From: Bacillus yapensis
GTDB lineage: Bacteria; Bacillota; Bacilli; Bacillales; Cytobacillaceae
Direction of reading: 5' to 3'
Assembly: GCF_005280205.1 (NCBI RefSeq)
Contig: NZ_SUND01000001.1
Location: 1 to 64,000, forward strand
DNA length: 64,000 nucleotides
Shown here: in pieces, positions 1 to 8,599 of the stretch
How positions within the stretch are numbered: position 1 is the first letter of the stretch
How the letters are laid out: the number at the start of each line of letters is the position of its first letter
Position numbers and translations under genes: made by a program
Notes under the pieces: model-generated
What the model was told of the DNA's origin: nothing
What the model saw: only the letters and a program-made list of their open reading frames with translations
The model's database searches: none

Positions 1-310
<310 letters not shown>

Positions 311-650
311 GAGTAAGAATTAGCTCTAAAATTTTTCGCGTTAGCGAAAATATTTTTCATTAAAAATAAAACTAACGTTGACGTATGATTTGTTTAGTTT
401 TCAAAGTACAATTAGGATTTTTCAGGAAAGTGAAAATATCATTCCTTACTTTCGCGTTAACGAAAATATCATTCCTTTATTTTTTCACTTAGAAAAAACA
501 TCTTTCTTATCGCTCAGGAGCGACTTTGTTAATATAACATATATCCGAAGTTCAAGTCAATAACTTTTTTAAAATAACTTTCTTTAAAAGTTTGTTGCTT
601 GTTAAGGACAAGAAATAATATAACACGGCTGAAAAATGATTTCAATATAA
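311..650 (-). promoter_or_regulatory. rrn operon tandem promoters P1 and P2 plus leader
   Basis: Two sigma-A promoters read leftward toward 16S. P1 has -35 TTGAAA (640-645) and -10 TATATT (617-622) with a 17-bp spacer. P2 has -35 TTGACT (555-560) and -10 TATATT (531-536) with an 18-bp spacer. The leader contains a boxA-like TTTGAAAACTAAAC stretch (about 391-405) and two small hairpins built on the same word, TTTCG-CGAAA (450-465) and TTTTCGC-GCGAAAA (333-350). Tandem promoters with a boxA-type antitermination leader are usual for Bacillus rrn operons. Confidence 0.85.
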
Positions 651-775
651 TTTTTATGTTTTTTTAAGTTTTTTTACTTAGCTTCTTAATTCTAAAATCT
701 TTAACTGTCATAATGCCATGAAAATATCATATAAATTTGTATATCAGAGCTATTTACGAGAGGGTGGGAATAGTA

Positions 776-949
776 GTGTTAGGAAATGCAGCTTTATATC
801 TATCATTTATCATGGCAGTATACTTATTCGTATTTTCCTATATAGAAGGAATTAAAATCGCCAATTCTGATGAGAAAGTTCACGGTGGAACCTTTATTTT
901 TACATTTACCTTTGCATTTATCTTTTCTGGACTTACTTATATCCTATAG
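776..949 (+). CDS. small two-helix membrane protein, unknown
   Basis: A short hydrophobic protein with two predicted membrane segments (LYLSFIMAVYLFVFSYIEGI and FIFTFTFAFIFSGLTYI) separated by a polar loop containing DEKVHGG. The GTG at 776 is preferred because AGGGTGGG (760-767) sits about 8 bases upstream; this gives 57 residues. A TTG at 737 in the same frame would give 70 residues but has no clear ribosome-binding site. No family is recognised. It lies alone between the rrn promoter region and a strong terminator, so it is probably expressed on its own if at all. Confidence 0.45.
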   Translation: MLGNAALYLSFIMAVYLFVFSYIEGIKIANSDEKVHGGTFIFTFTFAFIFSGLTYIL

Positions 950-960
950 TCGTTCCCAGT

Positions 961-994
961 AATAAGAGAATCAAGTCCATGTGATTCTCTTATT
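961..994. terminator. bidirectional terminator
   Basis: A 13-bp perfect inverted repeat AATAAGAGAATCA/TGATTCTCTTATT with an 8-base loop lies between the small membrane protein gene and the convergent GNAT gene. A/T runs flank both sides, so it can serve both genes. Confidence 0.8.
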
Positions 995-1553
995 TAATTT
1001 CTTTCAATAGTGCTGATATAGCGGCATCCACAAATTTTCCTTTTTCGAAAAATCTTTTCCTCAGAATCCCTTCAAATTCAAAACCATTTTTCTCAAGCAC
1101 TCTTCTTGAGGCATGGTTTAAAGGATCGTAAAAGGCCTCGATGCGATTTAAGCCCATTTCATTAAAGCCATAGTTCACTACTTTCGCAATGACTTCTGCC
1201 ATCACACCGCTCCCCCAATAATCTGGATGAAGCTCATAGCCTATCTCCGCTTTAAAATGATCCTTTTCTAAAGCATGAAATCCACATGTGCCTATGAGTT
1301 CATTATTTTTCTTCCTGGCGATACCCCATCTAATTTGTTTTCGAGACTGATAACGGAATAGTAGACTTTCAATTAGTTCTACAGCTTGTTGTTTAGACGA
1401 AAAAGTTTCTAGATCATAAAATTCCGTCACTCTATCCTGTGAAAAATAACTATACATATTGGAGGCATCCGTTAATTCAATCTTACGCAATCGAAATCTC
1501 TCTGTATCTAGTACAGGAAATTCCTCAAATGCTTCATCCCATCCCATGTCCAT
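990..1553 (-). CDS. GNAT-family N-acetyltransferase (RimJ/RimL type)
   Basis: A 187-residue protein of the acetyl-CoA-dependent GNAT superfamily, RimJ/RimL-like branch, which acetylates protein N-termini or small amines. Visible family features are the N-terminal TERFRLRKIELTDASNMY strand-helix, the middle IGYELHPDYWGSGVMAEVI stretch corresponding to the acetyl-CoA-binding motif A, and the C-terminal NHASRRVLEKNGFEFEGILR signature typical of RimJ/RimL proteins. The ATG at 1553 follows GGTGATGA. It is a single gene ending in a shared terminator. The substrate cannot be deduced. Confidence 0.88.
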   Translation of the reverse strand: MDMGWDEAFEEFPVLDTERFRLRKIELTDASNMYSYFSQDRVTEFYDLETFSSKQQAVELIESLLFRYQSRKQIRWGIARKKNNELIGTCGFHALEKDHFKAEIGYELHPDYWGSGVMAEVIAKVVNYGFNEMGLNRIEAFYDPLNHASRRVLEKNGFEFEGILRKRFFEKGKFVDAAISALLKEIK

Positions 1554-1585
1554 TCATCACCATTCCTTAAAAGATAGTTTTCATT

Positions 1586-2482
1586 CTAATTCTCTAGTTT
1601 TACTTTACCCTTAAAGATTTTTCCTTCCAATAGAAAAATCGTTAACGCCCCCATCACGATGAGCCCTCCCACCACTTGTGATTGGGAAAGTGTTTCATTT
1701 AAAAGATAGTAAGCAAGTATAGTTGCCCCTATTGGCTCTAATAAGATCGCCATTGAAATAACAGAAGCACTCAACCATTTGACTGACCAGTTGAATAATG
1801 AATGTCCGAATAGAGTTGGGACAATCGCTAACAAGAGAAAATAGATCCAATCAGAAGTAGGGTAAGGAGCCAATGGTTCTTTTTTTACCAAAACATAGAC
1901 TAAAAGTGTTAGGCTACTTACACTATATACAACAAATGTATAAGTAATAAGAGTGACTCTTTTCCTAACAGTTTGTCCAAACATTAAATATGCTGTAATT
2001 AGCGCACAAGCGATTAATGCAAGGATATCTCCAAATAAAGCTGAACCACTAATCCGAAAATCTCCCCAACTAATAATAAAGCTTCCCACTATAGCCATGA
2101 TTCCGCAGAGTATAGCTTTTACTGAAAATTTTTCATTAAAAAAGAAATAAGTTCCCACAAAAGCAAACAAAGGCTGCAATGTAACCAATACAGTGGAGCT
2201 TGCAACAGAGGTGTAATTTAGTGATTCAAACCAAAGAATGAAATGGAATGCTAAGAAGACACCACCAACGATCGAGAAGATCCAATCTCGTCTCGTAATA
2301 AGACGAAGCTCCTTAACATACTTTAATAAAAACATTGGTAACATAATAATTACGGCAAAAAACAATCTGTAAAACGCGATAACACCAGAAGGAGCTGACG
2401 ACATTTTTACAAAAATTGCAGATGTTGACACGGATAATACGCCAATTGCCAGTGCCAGGTAAGGGTTCATTTTAGGACCCAT
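1586..2482 (-). CDS. EamA/DMT-family transporter
   Basis: A 298-residue integral membrane protein of the drug/metabolite transporter superfamily (two EamA repeats, about ten transmembrane helices). Each half shows the family pattern: an early TSAIFVKMSSAPSGVIAFYR segment, and in the second half VPTLFGHSLFNWSVKWLSA followed by LLEPIGATILAYYLLNE. The second pattern is characteristic of EamA repeats, which export metabolites or amino acids. The ATG at 2482 is chosen because AGGAG lies 9 bases upstream; the in-frame TTG at 2491 would overlap that site. The substrate is unknown. Confidence 0.88.
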   Translation of the reverse strand: MGPKMNPYLALAIGVLSVSTSAIFVKMSSAPSGVIAFYRLFFAVIIMLPMFLLKYVKELRLITRRDWIFSIVGGVFLAFHFILWFESLNYTSVASSTVLVTLQPLFAFVGTYFFFNEKFSVKAILCGIMAIVGSFIISWGDFRISGSALFGDILALIACALITAYLMFGQTVRKRVTLITYTFVVYSVSSLTLLVYVLVKKEPLAPYPTSDWIYFLLLAIVPTLFGHSLFNWSVKWLSASVISMAILLEPIGATILAYYLLNETLSQSQVVGGLIVMGALTIFLLEGKIFKGKVKLEN

Positions 2483-2806
2483 TGCTTTCAACTCCTATTT
2501 AAAATACATACTTAAATCATTTTACAACCTTTTTTTCATTAAGGCTCTTTTCTCAAATTTTGTTGCTTTTTGAGCAAAAAATCAATGAATTAATCTTGTT
2601 TTAAGTGATGTCTGCACCCTTAAACAATGAGAAAAGAGCTAGCAAGCTAAGTACGATGCACCAAATAACTACTTCTACGTTAAAATCGGAATTAGGATTT
2701 TAACAAGAATATTTGCAAACAGAATTTCATGAATGACTACTAGATTTTTTTCAAAAATAAGGTAAGATTGCTCTAATTACTTTTACATAAAGGTGTGTAT
2801 GATGCT
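2483..2806. other. intergenic region with inverted copies of a dispersed repeat
   Basis: No gene is seen in this 320-base gap. It contains GGCTCTTTTCTCA (2543-2555) and its near-perfect inverse TGAGAAAAGAGCT (2628-2640), about 72 bases apart. The 25 bases at 2543-2567, read on the minus strand, match 49163-49187 at 20 of 25 positions. The gap also holds the unassigned promoter of the following MgtC-type gene. Confidence 0.5.
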
Positions 2807-3499
2807 ATGACTGATCTAGAAATCGAAATGCTCATAAAACTTGGGATAACTGCCTTCCTTGGCCTTATCATTGGATTGGAAAGAGAATTAAAAAGAAAGC
2901 CCGTTGGATTAAAAACTTGTTTAGTTATTTCCATAGTAAGTTGCTTATTAACCATTGTCTCAATTGAATCAGCTTATATGGTCCCAACAAGACCCGATAT
3001 TAATATAACAATGGATCCTTTACGACTTGCCGCTCAAATTATTTCTGGAATCGGTTTTCTTGGAGCCGGAGTGATTTTGCGAAGAGGAAATGATAGCATT
3101 TCTGGATTAACAACAGCTGCCTTAATTTGGGGAGCAGCTGGAATCGGAATTGCTGTTGGAGCAGGATTTTATTTCGAAGCTGCTGCAGGGGTTGCTTTCT
3201 TAATCATAAGCGTGGAAATCGTCCCTTATATCGTAAGTTTAATCGGACCTAGAAAATTAAGAGAAAAAGAGATTAAATTGCAGCTTCACATCAAGGACAA
3301 GGATAAAATTGTTACGATTATAACTGCTCTAAATGAAGAAAAGATTTCAATTAAAAATATAAGAATCAAGGACTTAGAGAACGATGACCATCTTGTTCAA
3401 CTAAGGGTAACCGTGAATCAAAAACGATTAACGACTGATGTCTACTATACCGTTTCTAAACTCGAAGGCGTTCGCAGTGTAGAAATTGAAAGTTTGTAA
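2807..3499 (+). CDS. MgtC/SapB-family membrane protein
   Basis: A 230-residue protein with the MgtC/SapB fold: four to five N-terminal transmembrane helices, including the hallmarks GLIIGLERELKRKPVGLKT and ISGIGFLGAGVILR, followed by a soluble C-terminal domain (about residues 150-230) resembling the ACT-like tail of long MgtC proteins. Homologues are linked to magnesium limitation and inhibition of the F-type ATPase; a role here is inferred only. The ATG at 2807 fits AAAGGTG 11 bases upstream better than the GTG at 2795, which overlaps that site. Confidence 0.88.
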   Translation: MTDLEIEMLIKLGITAFLGLIIGLERELKRKPVGLKTCLVISIVSCLLTIVSIESAYMVPTRPDINITMDPLRLAAQIISGIGFLGAGVILRRGNDSISGLTTAALIWGAAGIGIAVGAGFYFEAAAGVAFLIISVEIVPYIVSLIGPRKLREKEIKLQLHIKDKDKIVTIITALNEEKISIKNIRIKDLENDDHLVQLRVTVNQKRLTTDVYYTVSKLEGVRSVEIESL

Positions 3500-3538
3500 A
3501 AGCACGGTTGCGAAAACAGAATATTATGTATTTCCCTC

Positions 3539-3568
3539 TTGATTTTTTGCAGGTATCCCCTATATAAT
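3539..3568 (+). promoter_or_regulatory. sigma-A promoter of tRNA-Ala
   Basis: TTGATT (3539-3544) and a perfect TATAAT (3563-3568) with an 18-bp spacer lie 21 bases before the tRNA 5' end. Confidence 0.75.
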
Positions 3569-3589
3569 TAGCCTTGTAAAACTTCATTT

Positions 3590-3662
3590 GGGGGATTAGC
3601 TCAGCTGGGAGAGCGTTTGGCTGGCAGCCAAAAGGTCAGGGGTTCGAGCCCCCTATTCTCCA
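3590..3662 (+). tRNA. tRNA-Ala (anticodon GGC)
   Basis: A 73-nt cloverleaf. Acceptor stem GGGGGAT/ATTCTCC (with two G-U pairs), D arm GCTCAGCTGGGAGAGC, anticodon stem TTTGG/CCAAA closing the loop CTGGCAG with anticodon GGC, and T arm AGGGG-TTCGAGC-CCCCT. The discriminator base is A. CCA is not encoded, so the 3' end must be added enzymatically. The gene stands alone between its own promoter and its own terminator, rather than in a tRNA cluster. Confidence 0.96.
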
Positions 3663-3668
3663 TAATTG

Positions 3669-3699
3669 AAAACCCTTGCGCACAGTCGCAAGGGTTTTT
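3669..3699 (+). terminator. terminator of tRNA-Ala
   Basis: AAAACCCTTGCG pairs with CGCAAGGGTTTT around a CACAGT loop and is followed by a T-run. Confidence 0.9.
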
Positions 3700-3764
3700 C
3701 CTATTTTAGCAAGGATCTAATTTTGTTGCTTTTGAAGATACACACAATCTTTACGAAACAGATT

Positions 3765-4958
3765 TTACCAAACAAACAATCCTACAAACATTGCACTCAA
3801 CAACGAAACCGCAATTCCACTAACTAATAGTCTCCAAACATTTTTCCCAATGATACGAGACTTTTCTTCTCCCATTATGGAACTGATTGCCCCGTAAATC
3901 ATTCCGACTGTACTAAAATTAGCAAATGACGTTAAGAAAGTTGTAGCAACAGCTACCGTATGTGGTGCCAAGGAAGGAATCTGTTCTTTTAGATCCATCA
4001 TTGCTACAAATTCATTTGTAGCTAGTTTAATTCCCATAAGTTGAGCAACGTACAACGCATCTTGGCCAGACAGTCCAAGCAGGAATGCAAAAGGACTGAA
4101 AATAATTGAGAATATTTTTTGCACCGTTAATCCATCGATAAAAAATCCTAAAATTCCATTTAAACAAGCAGTTAAAGCTACATAACCGACAACCATCGCT
4201 AAAATAACGATAATCATATTCATCCCAACAAGCATACTATTAGAAATCGTAGAGAAGAAATCCTTTCGTTCCTCTTTAGATGGAACATATACAATATCTT
4301 CTTCTTTCGTAACATCAATAGGATTTAATACACTTGCAAGGAGCAAAGCATTTAAACAGTTCAATGGAATAGCTGCAAATACATACTCTCCAGGAACCAT
4401 GCTTAGATAAGCCCCAATAATAGAACCACTAATACTACTCATGCTCATGATTCCGAATGTGAGTAGACGGTTTTCTTTTAATATAGAAAGTTGCTGGCGA
4501 ATAACGGCCAACGCCTCAGTATTTCCGAGGAACATCATTTGCAGTGAAAAGAAGCTTTCTAACTTAGGCAATCCTGAAACTTTTGAAATAACCCAACCAA
4601 CTTTATCGATAATCCAAGTTAGAATACCAAAGTAACTTAAGATATCGAAAAAGGTAATGATAAAAATAATCGGCATTAAGGCACTGAAAAAGAAATCCAC
4701 CGTTGGATTAGCCATTATAGATGGGAAGGCAAAAGCTATACCCTCGTTTGCACTGGAAATAAGAAAAGTAAAAAATGAGGCAATTTGATTAATGACCCAT
4801 ATTCCAATTTTAGTTCCAAGCATAAACCAAGTAATAAGTAGTTCCACTACGATTAAACTTATAATTGGACGCCATTTAATCTTTCTCTTATTAGGAGAAC
4901 AAAGGAATACGAGACCAAAGACGATTAAAATCCCTAAAATATTCAATAAAAAAAACAT
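3765..4958 (-). CDS. nupG: concentrative nucleoside transporter, purine type
   Basis: A 398-residue CNT-family (NupC/NupG) membrane permease that imports nucleosides by cation symport. Family signatures include FFDILSYFGILTWIIDKVGW, LGNTEALAVIRQQL (the N-T-E substrate motif), SGSIIGAYLSM, GLSGQDALYVAQLMG, and the C-terminal TSFANFSTVGMIYGAIS. The ATG at 4958 is chosen because AGGAGTGG lies 5-8 bases before it; longer in-frame starts (to 5030) fall in the leader. The guanine riboswitch upstream matches the arrangement known for B. subtilis nupG, so purine nucleosides are the likely substrates and expression should drop when guanine is plentiful. Confidence 0.9.
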   Translation of the reverse strand: MFFLLNILGILIVFGLVFLCSPNKRKIKWRPIISLIVVELLITWFMLGTKIGIWVINQIASFFTFLISSANEGIAFAFPSIMANPTVDFFFSALMPIIFIITFFDILSYFGILTWIIDKVGWVISKVSGLPKLESFFSLQMMFLGNTEALAVIRQQLSILKENRLLTFGIMSMSSISGSIIGAYLSMVPGEYVFAAIPLNCLNALLLASVLNPIDVTKEEDIVYVPSKEERKDFFSTISNSMLVGMNMIIVILAMVVGYVALTACLNGILGFFIDGLTVQKIFSIIFSPFAFLLGLSGQDALYVAQLMGIKLATNEFVAMMDLKEQIPSLAPHTVAVATTFLTSFANFSTVGMIYGAISSIMGEEKSRIIGKNVWRLLVSGIAVSLLSAMFVGLFVW

Positions 4959-5134
4959 GTAAACCACTCCTTCAAATAGAATTCCTCGCATAAGAAGTCC
5001 TTTTTCTTCCCCAGCAACAGGCTGAAGCATGAAAAAAGTAAGAGTGGCGAGTATCCTATTTACTCGATACTGTCATTCATCATAACTAGTATCCATGGGA
5101 ATAGTCTGCATGTTTCATTCTTAATTATTCATAC

Positions 5135-5206
5135 TTCCCTGTAGTCCAGCAATTATGGCTGCCGGGTAGAAACTATCAGACCGTTCAACTGATATTATAC
5201 AAGGAA
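5135..5206 (-). promoter_or_regulatory. guanine (purine) riboswitch aptamer
   Basis: Read on the minus strand, P1 is TTCCTTG/CAGGGAA, then TATAAT, P2 ATCAG/CTGAT with a TTGAACGGT loop, the invariant AGTTTCTACC junction, P3 CCGGCA/TGCTGG, and J3/1 GGACTAC. The nucleotide equivalent to position 74 is C (GAC), which by the known rule specifies guanine or hypoxanthine rather than adenine. The GGGAA of P1 can alternatively pair with TTCCC at about 5098-5102 (antiterminator), and a CGAGTA/TACTCG hairpin near 5055-5073 could be the terminator; that expression platform is inference. Confidence 0.93.
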
Positions 5207-5224
5207 CATTTTTGTGATTTGCTC

Positions 5225-5253
5225 ATTTTATAACATACAAAAAGATACGACAA
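5225..5253 (-). promoter_or_regulatory. candidate promoter of the riboswitch-nupG transcript
   Basis: On the minus strand TTGTCG (5248-5253) and TAAAAT (5225-5230) are separated by 17 bp, placing the start site just upstream of the aptamer. Confidence 0.6.
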
Positions 5254-5358
5254 TGATTTAAAAAGAAGTTCTAATCATTTTATAAATATCAATAATTAGA
5301 AAATTAGCTGTTCAATGCTTCCTTCCTATTTTCCCCTCATGCCAGTATAGCGTTTTGC

Positions 5359-5387
5359 TTGAAAGCATATATTCAGTAGGGGATAAT
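5359..5387 (+). promoter_or_regulatory. candidate promoter for the 5509 gene
   Basis: TTGAAA (5359-5364) and GATAAT (5382-5387) are spaced 17 bp apart. The leader would be about 115 nucleotides. Confidence 0.5.
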
Positions 5388-5508
5388 ACTATCAACAACA
5401 GTTAAATTGTGGAAAAATTTCCGCTGAATTTCTAGATTGCTAGTAGGAACAATGCAATTTTCAAATCCACTATCGGTTATAGAACTTCGCCAAAGGAGGA
5501 CTGATTAT

Positions 5509-6036
5509 ATGAAAAAGATCATATTCATAACGGTTGGGTTCATTGCTATTGTGATCGTAATTGGAGTAGCCGCATTTTTTACATATAAGTCTTTAACCAA
5601 AGAATCGGTACAAATCAAGGAAACTACTTCACAAAACGTGGAAGATGGGGAAAAAGTCATCGAGATAATTGAAACGGATGCGGAGCCGGTAGAAGAAGAA
5701 TTCCCGATGGAGATGAGTGAAGAAGCCATAAAAGATGCTATTCATGGCATGTCCCATCAAAAAGTCCGAGCTGATGAAAAATGGGGATTCATTCCGCTAA
5801 CTGCCGAACGGGTAAATCGGTTGATAACAATCGTTGAGCAAAATAAGGAAGATTACGAGAATGCGAGTATTTATTTAGATATTCTTAATCGTTGGAGCAA
5901 CAATGACTTCTCCCAGGTCGACCATGATCATAATAAAATTTGGGATTTACAGAACGGAACGATTGGGAAGGCAACTGGTATTTTATCTTCCGAAGAAGAA
6001 AAAGAGTTTATCGAAGAACATTTTGATATTGAATGA
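5509..6036 (+). CDS. membrane-anchored protein, possibly DUF6241 family
   Basis: A 175-residue protein with one N-terminal membrane anchor (IIFITVGFIAIVIVIGVAAFF, residues about 4-24), an acidic linker (residues about 35-65) and an extracytoplasmic domain with MSHQKVRADEKWGFIPLTAE and HDHNKIWDLQNGTIGKATG motifs. The pattern is reminiscent of the Bacillus DUF6241 family, recalled rather than checked. AAAGGAGG lies 9 bases before the ATG at 5509, which is why longer starts are rejected. The function is unknown; a sensor or envelope-associated regulator is possible. It is monocistronic. Confidence 0.7.
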   Translation: MKKIIFITVGFIAIVIVIGVAAFFTYKSLTKESVQIKETTSQNVEDGEKVIEIIETDAEPVEEEFPMEMSEEAIKDAIHGMSHQKVRADEKWGFIPLTAERVNRLITIVEQNKEDYENASIYLDILNRWSNNDFSQVDHDHNKIWDLQNGTIGKATGILSSEEEKEFIEEHFDIE

Positions 6037-6083
6037 ATTCATCTTTTCATTAGGGGCTCGTACATAAAAAACTCCACATGACT

Positions 6084-6479
6084 TTACGTCTCTCCCTTCA
6101 ATATCCTCCTTGATATAACAAATGTAAACGGAATCGCAATACCAGTTGCGATGAGTGGAGCCACCTTATTATCAAGGTGAACCCATTCTCTTAGGACATA
6201 CAGTGCCGCTGTAGAGATTGCTATGTTCACCACATAAGTGATCGGAAACTGGAAGAATTTTTTCCAACTTGGCTTTGTCTTGTATGTAAAATATGTATTT
6301 AGATAAAAAGAACCAATCATACTGACGAGAAATGCCGTCCAGTGTCCGATTATATAATGTAGGTTCAAAGCTTCTGAAAATAGTAAATACCATAGATAAT
6401 AGTGAATGGTATTCACGATACCAACCAAAATGAATCTTAGCGCTTCACCTTTCATTTTCTTAGACAACCCTTTCTTCAC
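6084..6479 (-). CDS. GtrA-family membrane protein
   Basis: A 131-residue protein with four membrane helices and the GtrA/DPMS-like pattern: LRFILVGIVNTIHYYLWYLLF at the N-terminus, GSFYLNTYFTYKT in the centre (conserved N and F/W-T-F motif) and PFTFVISRRIL at the C-terminus. Family members help flip or process lipid-linked sugars for cell-surface glycosylation. The GTG at 6479 is selected because AGGGAGG lies 8 bases upstream; upstream ATGs give longer but unsupported N-termini. No glycosyltransferase gene is nearby, so the pathway is unknown. Confidence 0.8.
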   Translation of the reverse strand: MKKGLSKKMKGEALRFILVGIVNTIHYYLWYLLFSEALNLHYIIGHWTAFLVSMIGSFYLNTYFTYKTKPSWKKFFQFPITYVVNIAISTAALYVLREWVHLDNKVAPLIATGIAIPFTFVISRRILKGET

Positions 6480-6603
6480 GATTTCTACCTCCCTATTAGT
6501 TTCTCCACAATATTGAAATCGCATCATTTTTATTAGAATTAACCCTATATTTGTAATTTTTGTAGTATAATTTACTAAAAAACGATAGGGGTATATTAGG
6601 CTT

Positions 6604-7425
6604 ATGTCACAGAAATTACAAGGGATTCTAGATAATTTAGAAACGATTCAAAGATCTTTCGCAGAACCAACTACAATTACTGTAACGGATACTGAAAAAA
6701 TTGTTGCCCAAGTGAAGGCAGAGTTTGATACAACGAATATTCCAATTGGACTCCCAGTTGCAAAGATGGAGAACGCACTAATCACAGATTCATTAAAAAA
6801 TGGCAATGTTAATCGTGTAGAGTTTGGGGCTGACCAAGGTGTAGGTATCTCTTGTATCGTTACCTTTAACCCTATTATGGATAATCACGAAGTAGTTGGC
6901 TTGCTTATCATTACTACATCTACTGAAAAAATTGATACATTGCGTAGTGTTGCTTCAGAGTTATCTGTCGCTTCTGAAGAAATGGCCGCTACCTCTGAAC
7001 AATTATCGAATGTCTCTCATACGATTTCAGAAAAGATTCAAGCAATCTCTTCTGACTCAGAAAGTATTTCAAAAATGATCGAAGACGCGTACCAGGTAAT
7101 CAAATCGGTTCAGGAAATTGCGAACCAATCAAAAATCTTAGGTTTGAATGCGGCGATTGAAGCAGCAAGAGCAGGAGAATATGGAAAAGGATTTTCCGTT
7201 GTTGCGAATGAAATCCGAAGAATGGCCGATCAAAGTAAGGAATCTTCTGTGAGCATTATTGAGTATTTGGAAAAAGTGAATGCTGCTATTAACGGGAATA
7301 ACTCTTCCATTCACGAGATCGTGACGATGGTCGAAGAGCATACAGCAAGTCTTGCTGAGTTTAACAACTCCTTAGACCTAATCGCATCATCCGCTGATAA
7401 ATTAATGAGTTCTTCTAAATTATAA
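6604..7425 (+). CDS. soluble methyl-accepting chemotaxis-like sensor, copy 1
   Basis: A 273-residue cytoplasmic receptor without transmembrane helices, resembling B. subtilis YfmS. Residues 1-117 form a small PAS/Cache-like sensor ([20 protein letters not shown] through [19 protein letters not shown]). Residues 118-273 form a coiled-coil MCP signalling hairpin with the tip [20 protein letters not shown], which contacts CheA/CheW. The tandem paralogue at 7557 shares almost all of the signalling half and a conserved TAGTATAATTTAC promoter segment. The ligand is unknown. Confidence 0.88.
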   Translation: MSQKLQGILDNLETIQRSFAEPTTITVTDTEKIVAQVKAEFDTTNIPIGLPVAKMENALITDSLKNGNVNRVEFGADQGVGISCIVTFNPIMDNHEVVGLLIITTSTEKIDTLRSVASELSVASEEMAATSEQLSNVSHTISEKIQAISSDSESISKMIEDAYQVIKSVQEIANQSKILGLNAAIEAARAGEYGKGFSVVANEIRRMADQSKESSVSIIEYLEKVNAAINGNNSSIHEIVTMVEEHTASLAEFNNSLDLIASSADKLMSSSKL

Positions 7426-7441
7426 TGATACCTATGAAAGT

Positions 7442-7465
7442 GGCTGACACAAAGTCAGCCTTTTT
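7442..7465 (+). terminator. terminator between the two receptor genes
   Basis: GGCTGAC-ACAAA-GTCAGCC followed by TTTTT. It separates the two paralogues into independent transcripts. Confidence 0.9.
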
Positions 7466-7556
7466 CATTTCCATAAAGTGTTAAAAAAATGTATTCTTCT
7501 GTCTATCATTCATATAGTATAATTTACATAAAAAATACTGAAAGAACGGTGGACTA

Positions 7557-8381
7557 ATGTCACAGAAATTGCAAGGAATTCTAGATAGTGCAGAAACGAT
7601 TCAAAGGTCTTTTTCCGAACCGACATCCATTTTAGTAACCGATACAAAACAAATTCTTGTACAGGTGAGAGCTAGCTTTGATACCACGAATATTCCAGCT
7701 GGAACTCGTCTAGATTCCATGCCCCCTAATCCCCTTTTAGAGGAGTCCTTAAGAACAGGGAAAGTAAACAAAGCTGAATTTGGTACTGATAACGATTTCG
7801 GACTTCCATTTATTGTTACTTGGAATCCAATCATCGATAACCGTGAAGTAGTTGGTTTACTTATTACAACAACTTCAACCGAAAAAATCGAAAATTTGCG
7901 TAATATTGCTTCAGAGCTGTCTGTCGCATCAGAGGAAATGTCAGCTACCTCTGAACAATTATCGAATGTCTCTCATACGATTTCAGAAAAGATTCAAGCG
8001 ATCTCTTCTGACTCAGAAAGTATTTCAAAAATGATCGAAGACGCCTACCAGGTAATCAAATCGGTTCAGGAAATTGCGAACCAATCAAAAATCTTAGGTC
8101 TGAATGCGGCGATTGAAGCAGCTAGAGCTGGAGAATATGGAAAAGGATTTTCCGTCGTTGCGAATGAAATCCGAAGAATGGCCGATCAAAGTAAGGAGTC
8201 TTCTGTGAGCATTATTGAGTATTTAGAAAAAGTGAATGCTGCAATAAATGGAAATAACTCTTCCATTCACGAGATTGTGACAATGGTTGAAGAGCATACA
8301 GCAAGCCTTGCCGAGTTTAACAACTCCTTAGACCTAATCGCATCATCAGCTGATAAATTAATGAGTTCTTCTAAACTTTAA
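7557..8381 (+). CDS. soluble methyl-accepting chemotaxis-like sensor, copy 2
   Basis: A 274-residue paralogue of the gene at 6604. The signalling half (from residue 119) differs from copy 1 at one residue only, A128 to S129. The sensor half differs at over a third of its positions, including the loop around [20 protein letters not shown]. Silent changes are also few in the signalling half, suggesting recent duplication with diversifying sensor evolution, or gene conversion of the 3' half. Start ATG with GGTGG upstream. It presumably feeds the same CheA array with a different ligand specificity. Confidence 0.88.
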   Translation: MSQKLQGILDSAETIQRSFSEPTSILVTDTKQILVQVRASFDTTNIPAGTRLDSMPPNPLLEESLRTGKVNKAEFGTDNDFGLPFIVTWNPIIDNREVVGLLITTTSTEKIENLRNIASELSVASEEMSATSEQLSNVSHTISEKIQAISSDSESISKMIEDAYQVIKSVQEIANQSKILGLNAAIEAARAGEYGKGFSVVANEIRRMADQSKESSVSIIEYLEKVNAAINGNNSSIHEIVTMVEEHTASLAEFNNSLDLIASSADKLMSSSKL

Positions 8382-8393
8382 TCATCAATACAC

Positions 8394-8440
8394 AAAAAGC
8401 GAGGTAGCTAGCACATATCGTGTAGCTCCTCGCTTTTTTT
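8394..8440 (+). terminator. terminator of receptor copy 2
   Basis: AAAAAGCGAGG and TAGCT pair with AGCT-CCTCGC followed by seven T. The IS-like element begins right after it. Confidence 0.88.
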
Positions 8441-8599
8441 ATCAACTCTAGCGAGAAGACTCCTTCCTCAACAACGTAGGGAGGAGATGAATCGCTTTTT
8501 GTGTCTAATTTCGGAATTAAACGAAAACTAAAGGACAACGTTTTGAGAATTTGATAAAATAAAATTGAGAACAAATGTTCCTTTAGGGGTGGTTGAGAA

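Noticed and set aside
378-563. Open frame on the plus strand over the rrn leader
   Set aside because: It runs antisense through the rRNA promoters and leader, lacks a ribosome-binding site, and its residues reflect AT-rich leader sequence.
6541-6603. Sigma-D promoter for the receptor gene
   Set aside because: AACGATAG resembles the -10, but no TAAA element stands at the correct distance; a shared TATAAT in both paralogues is better supported.
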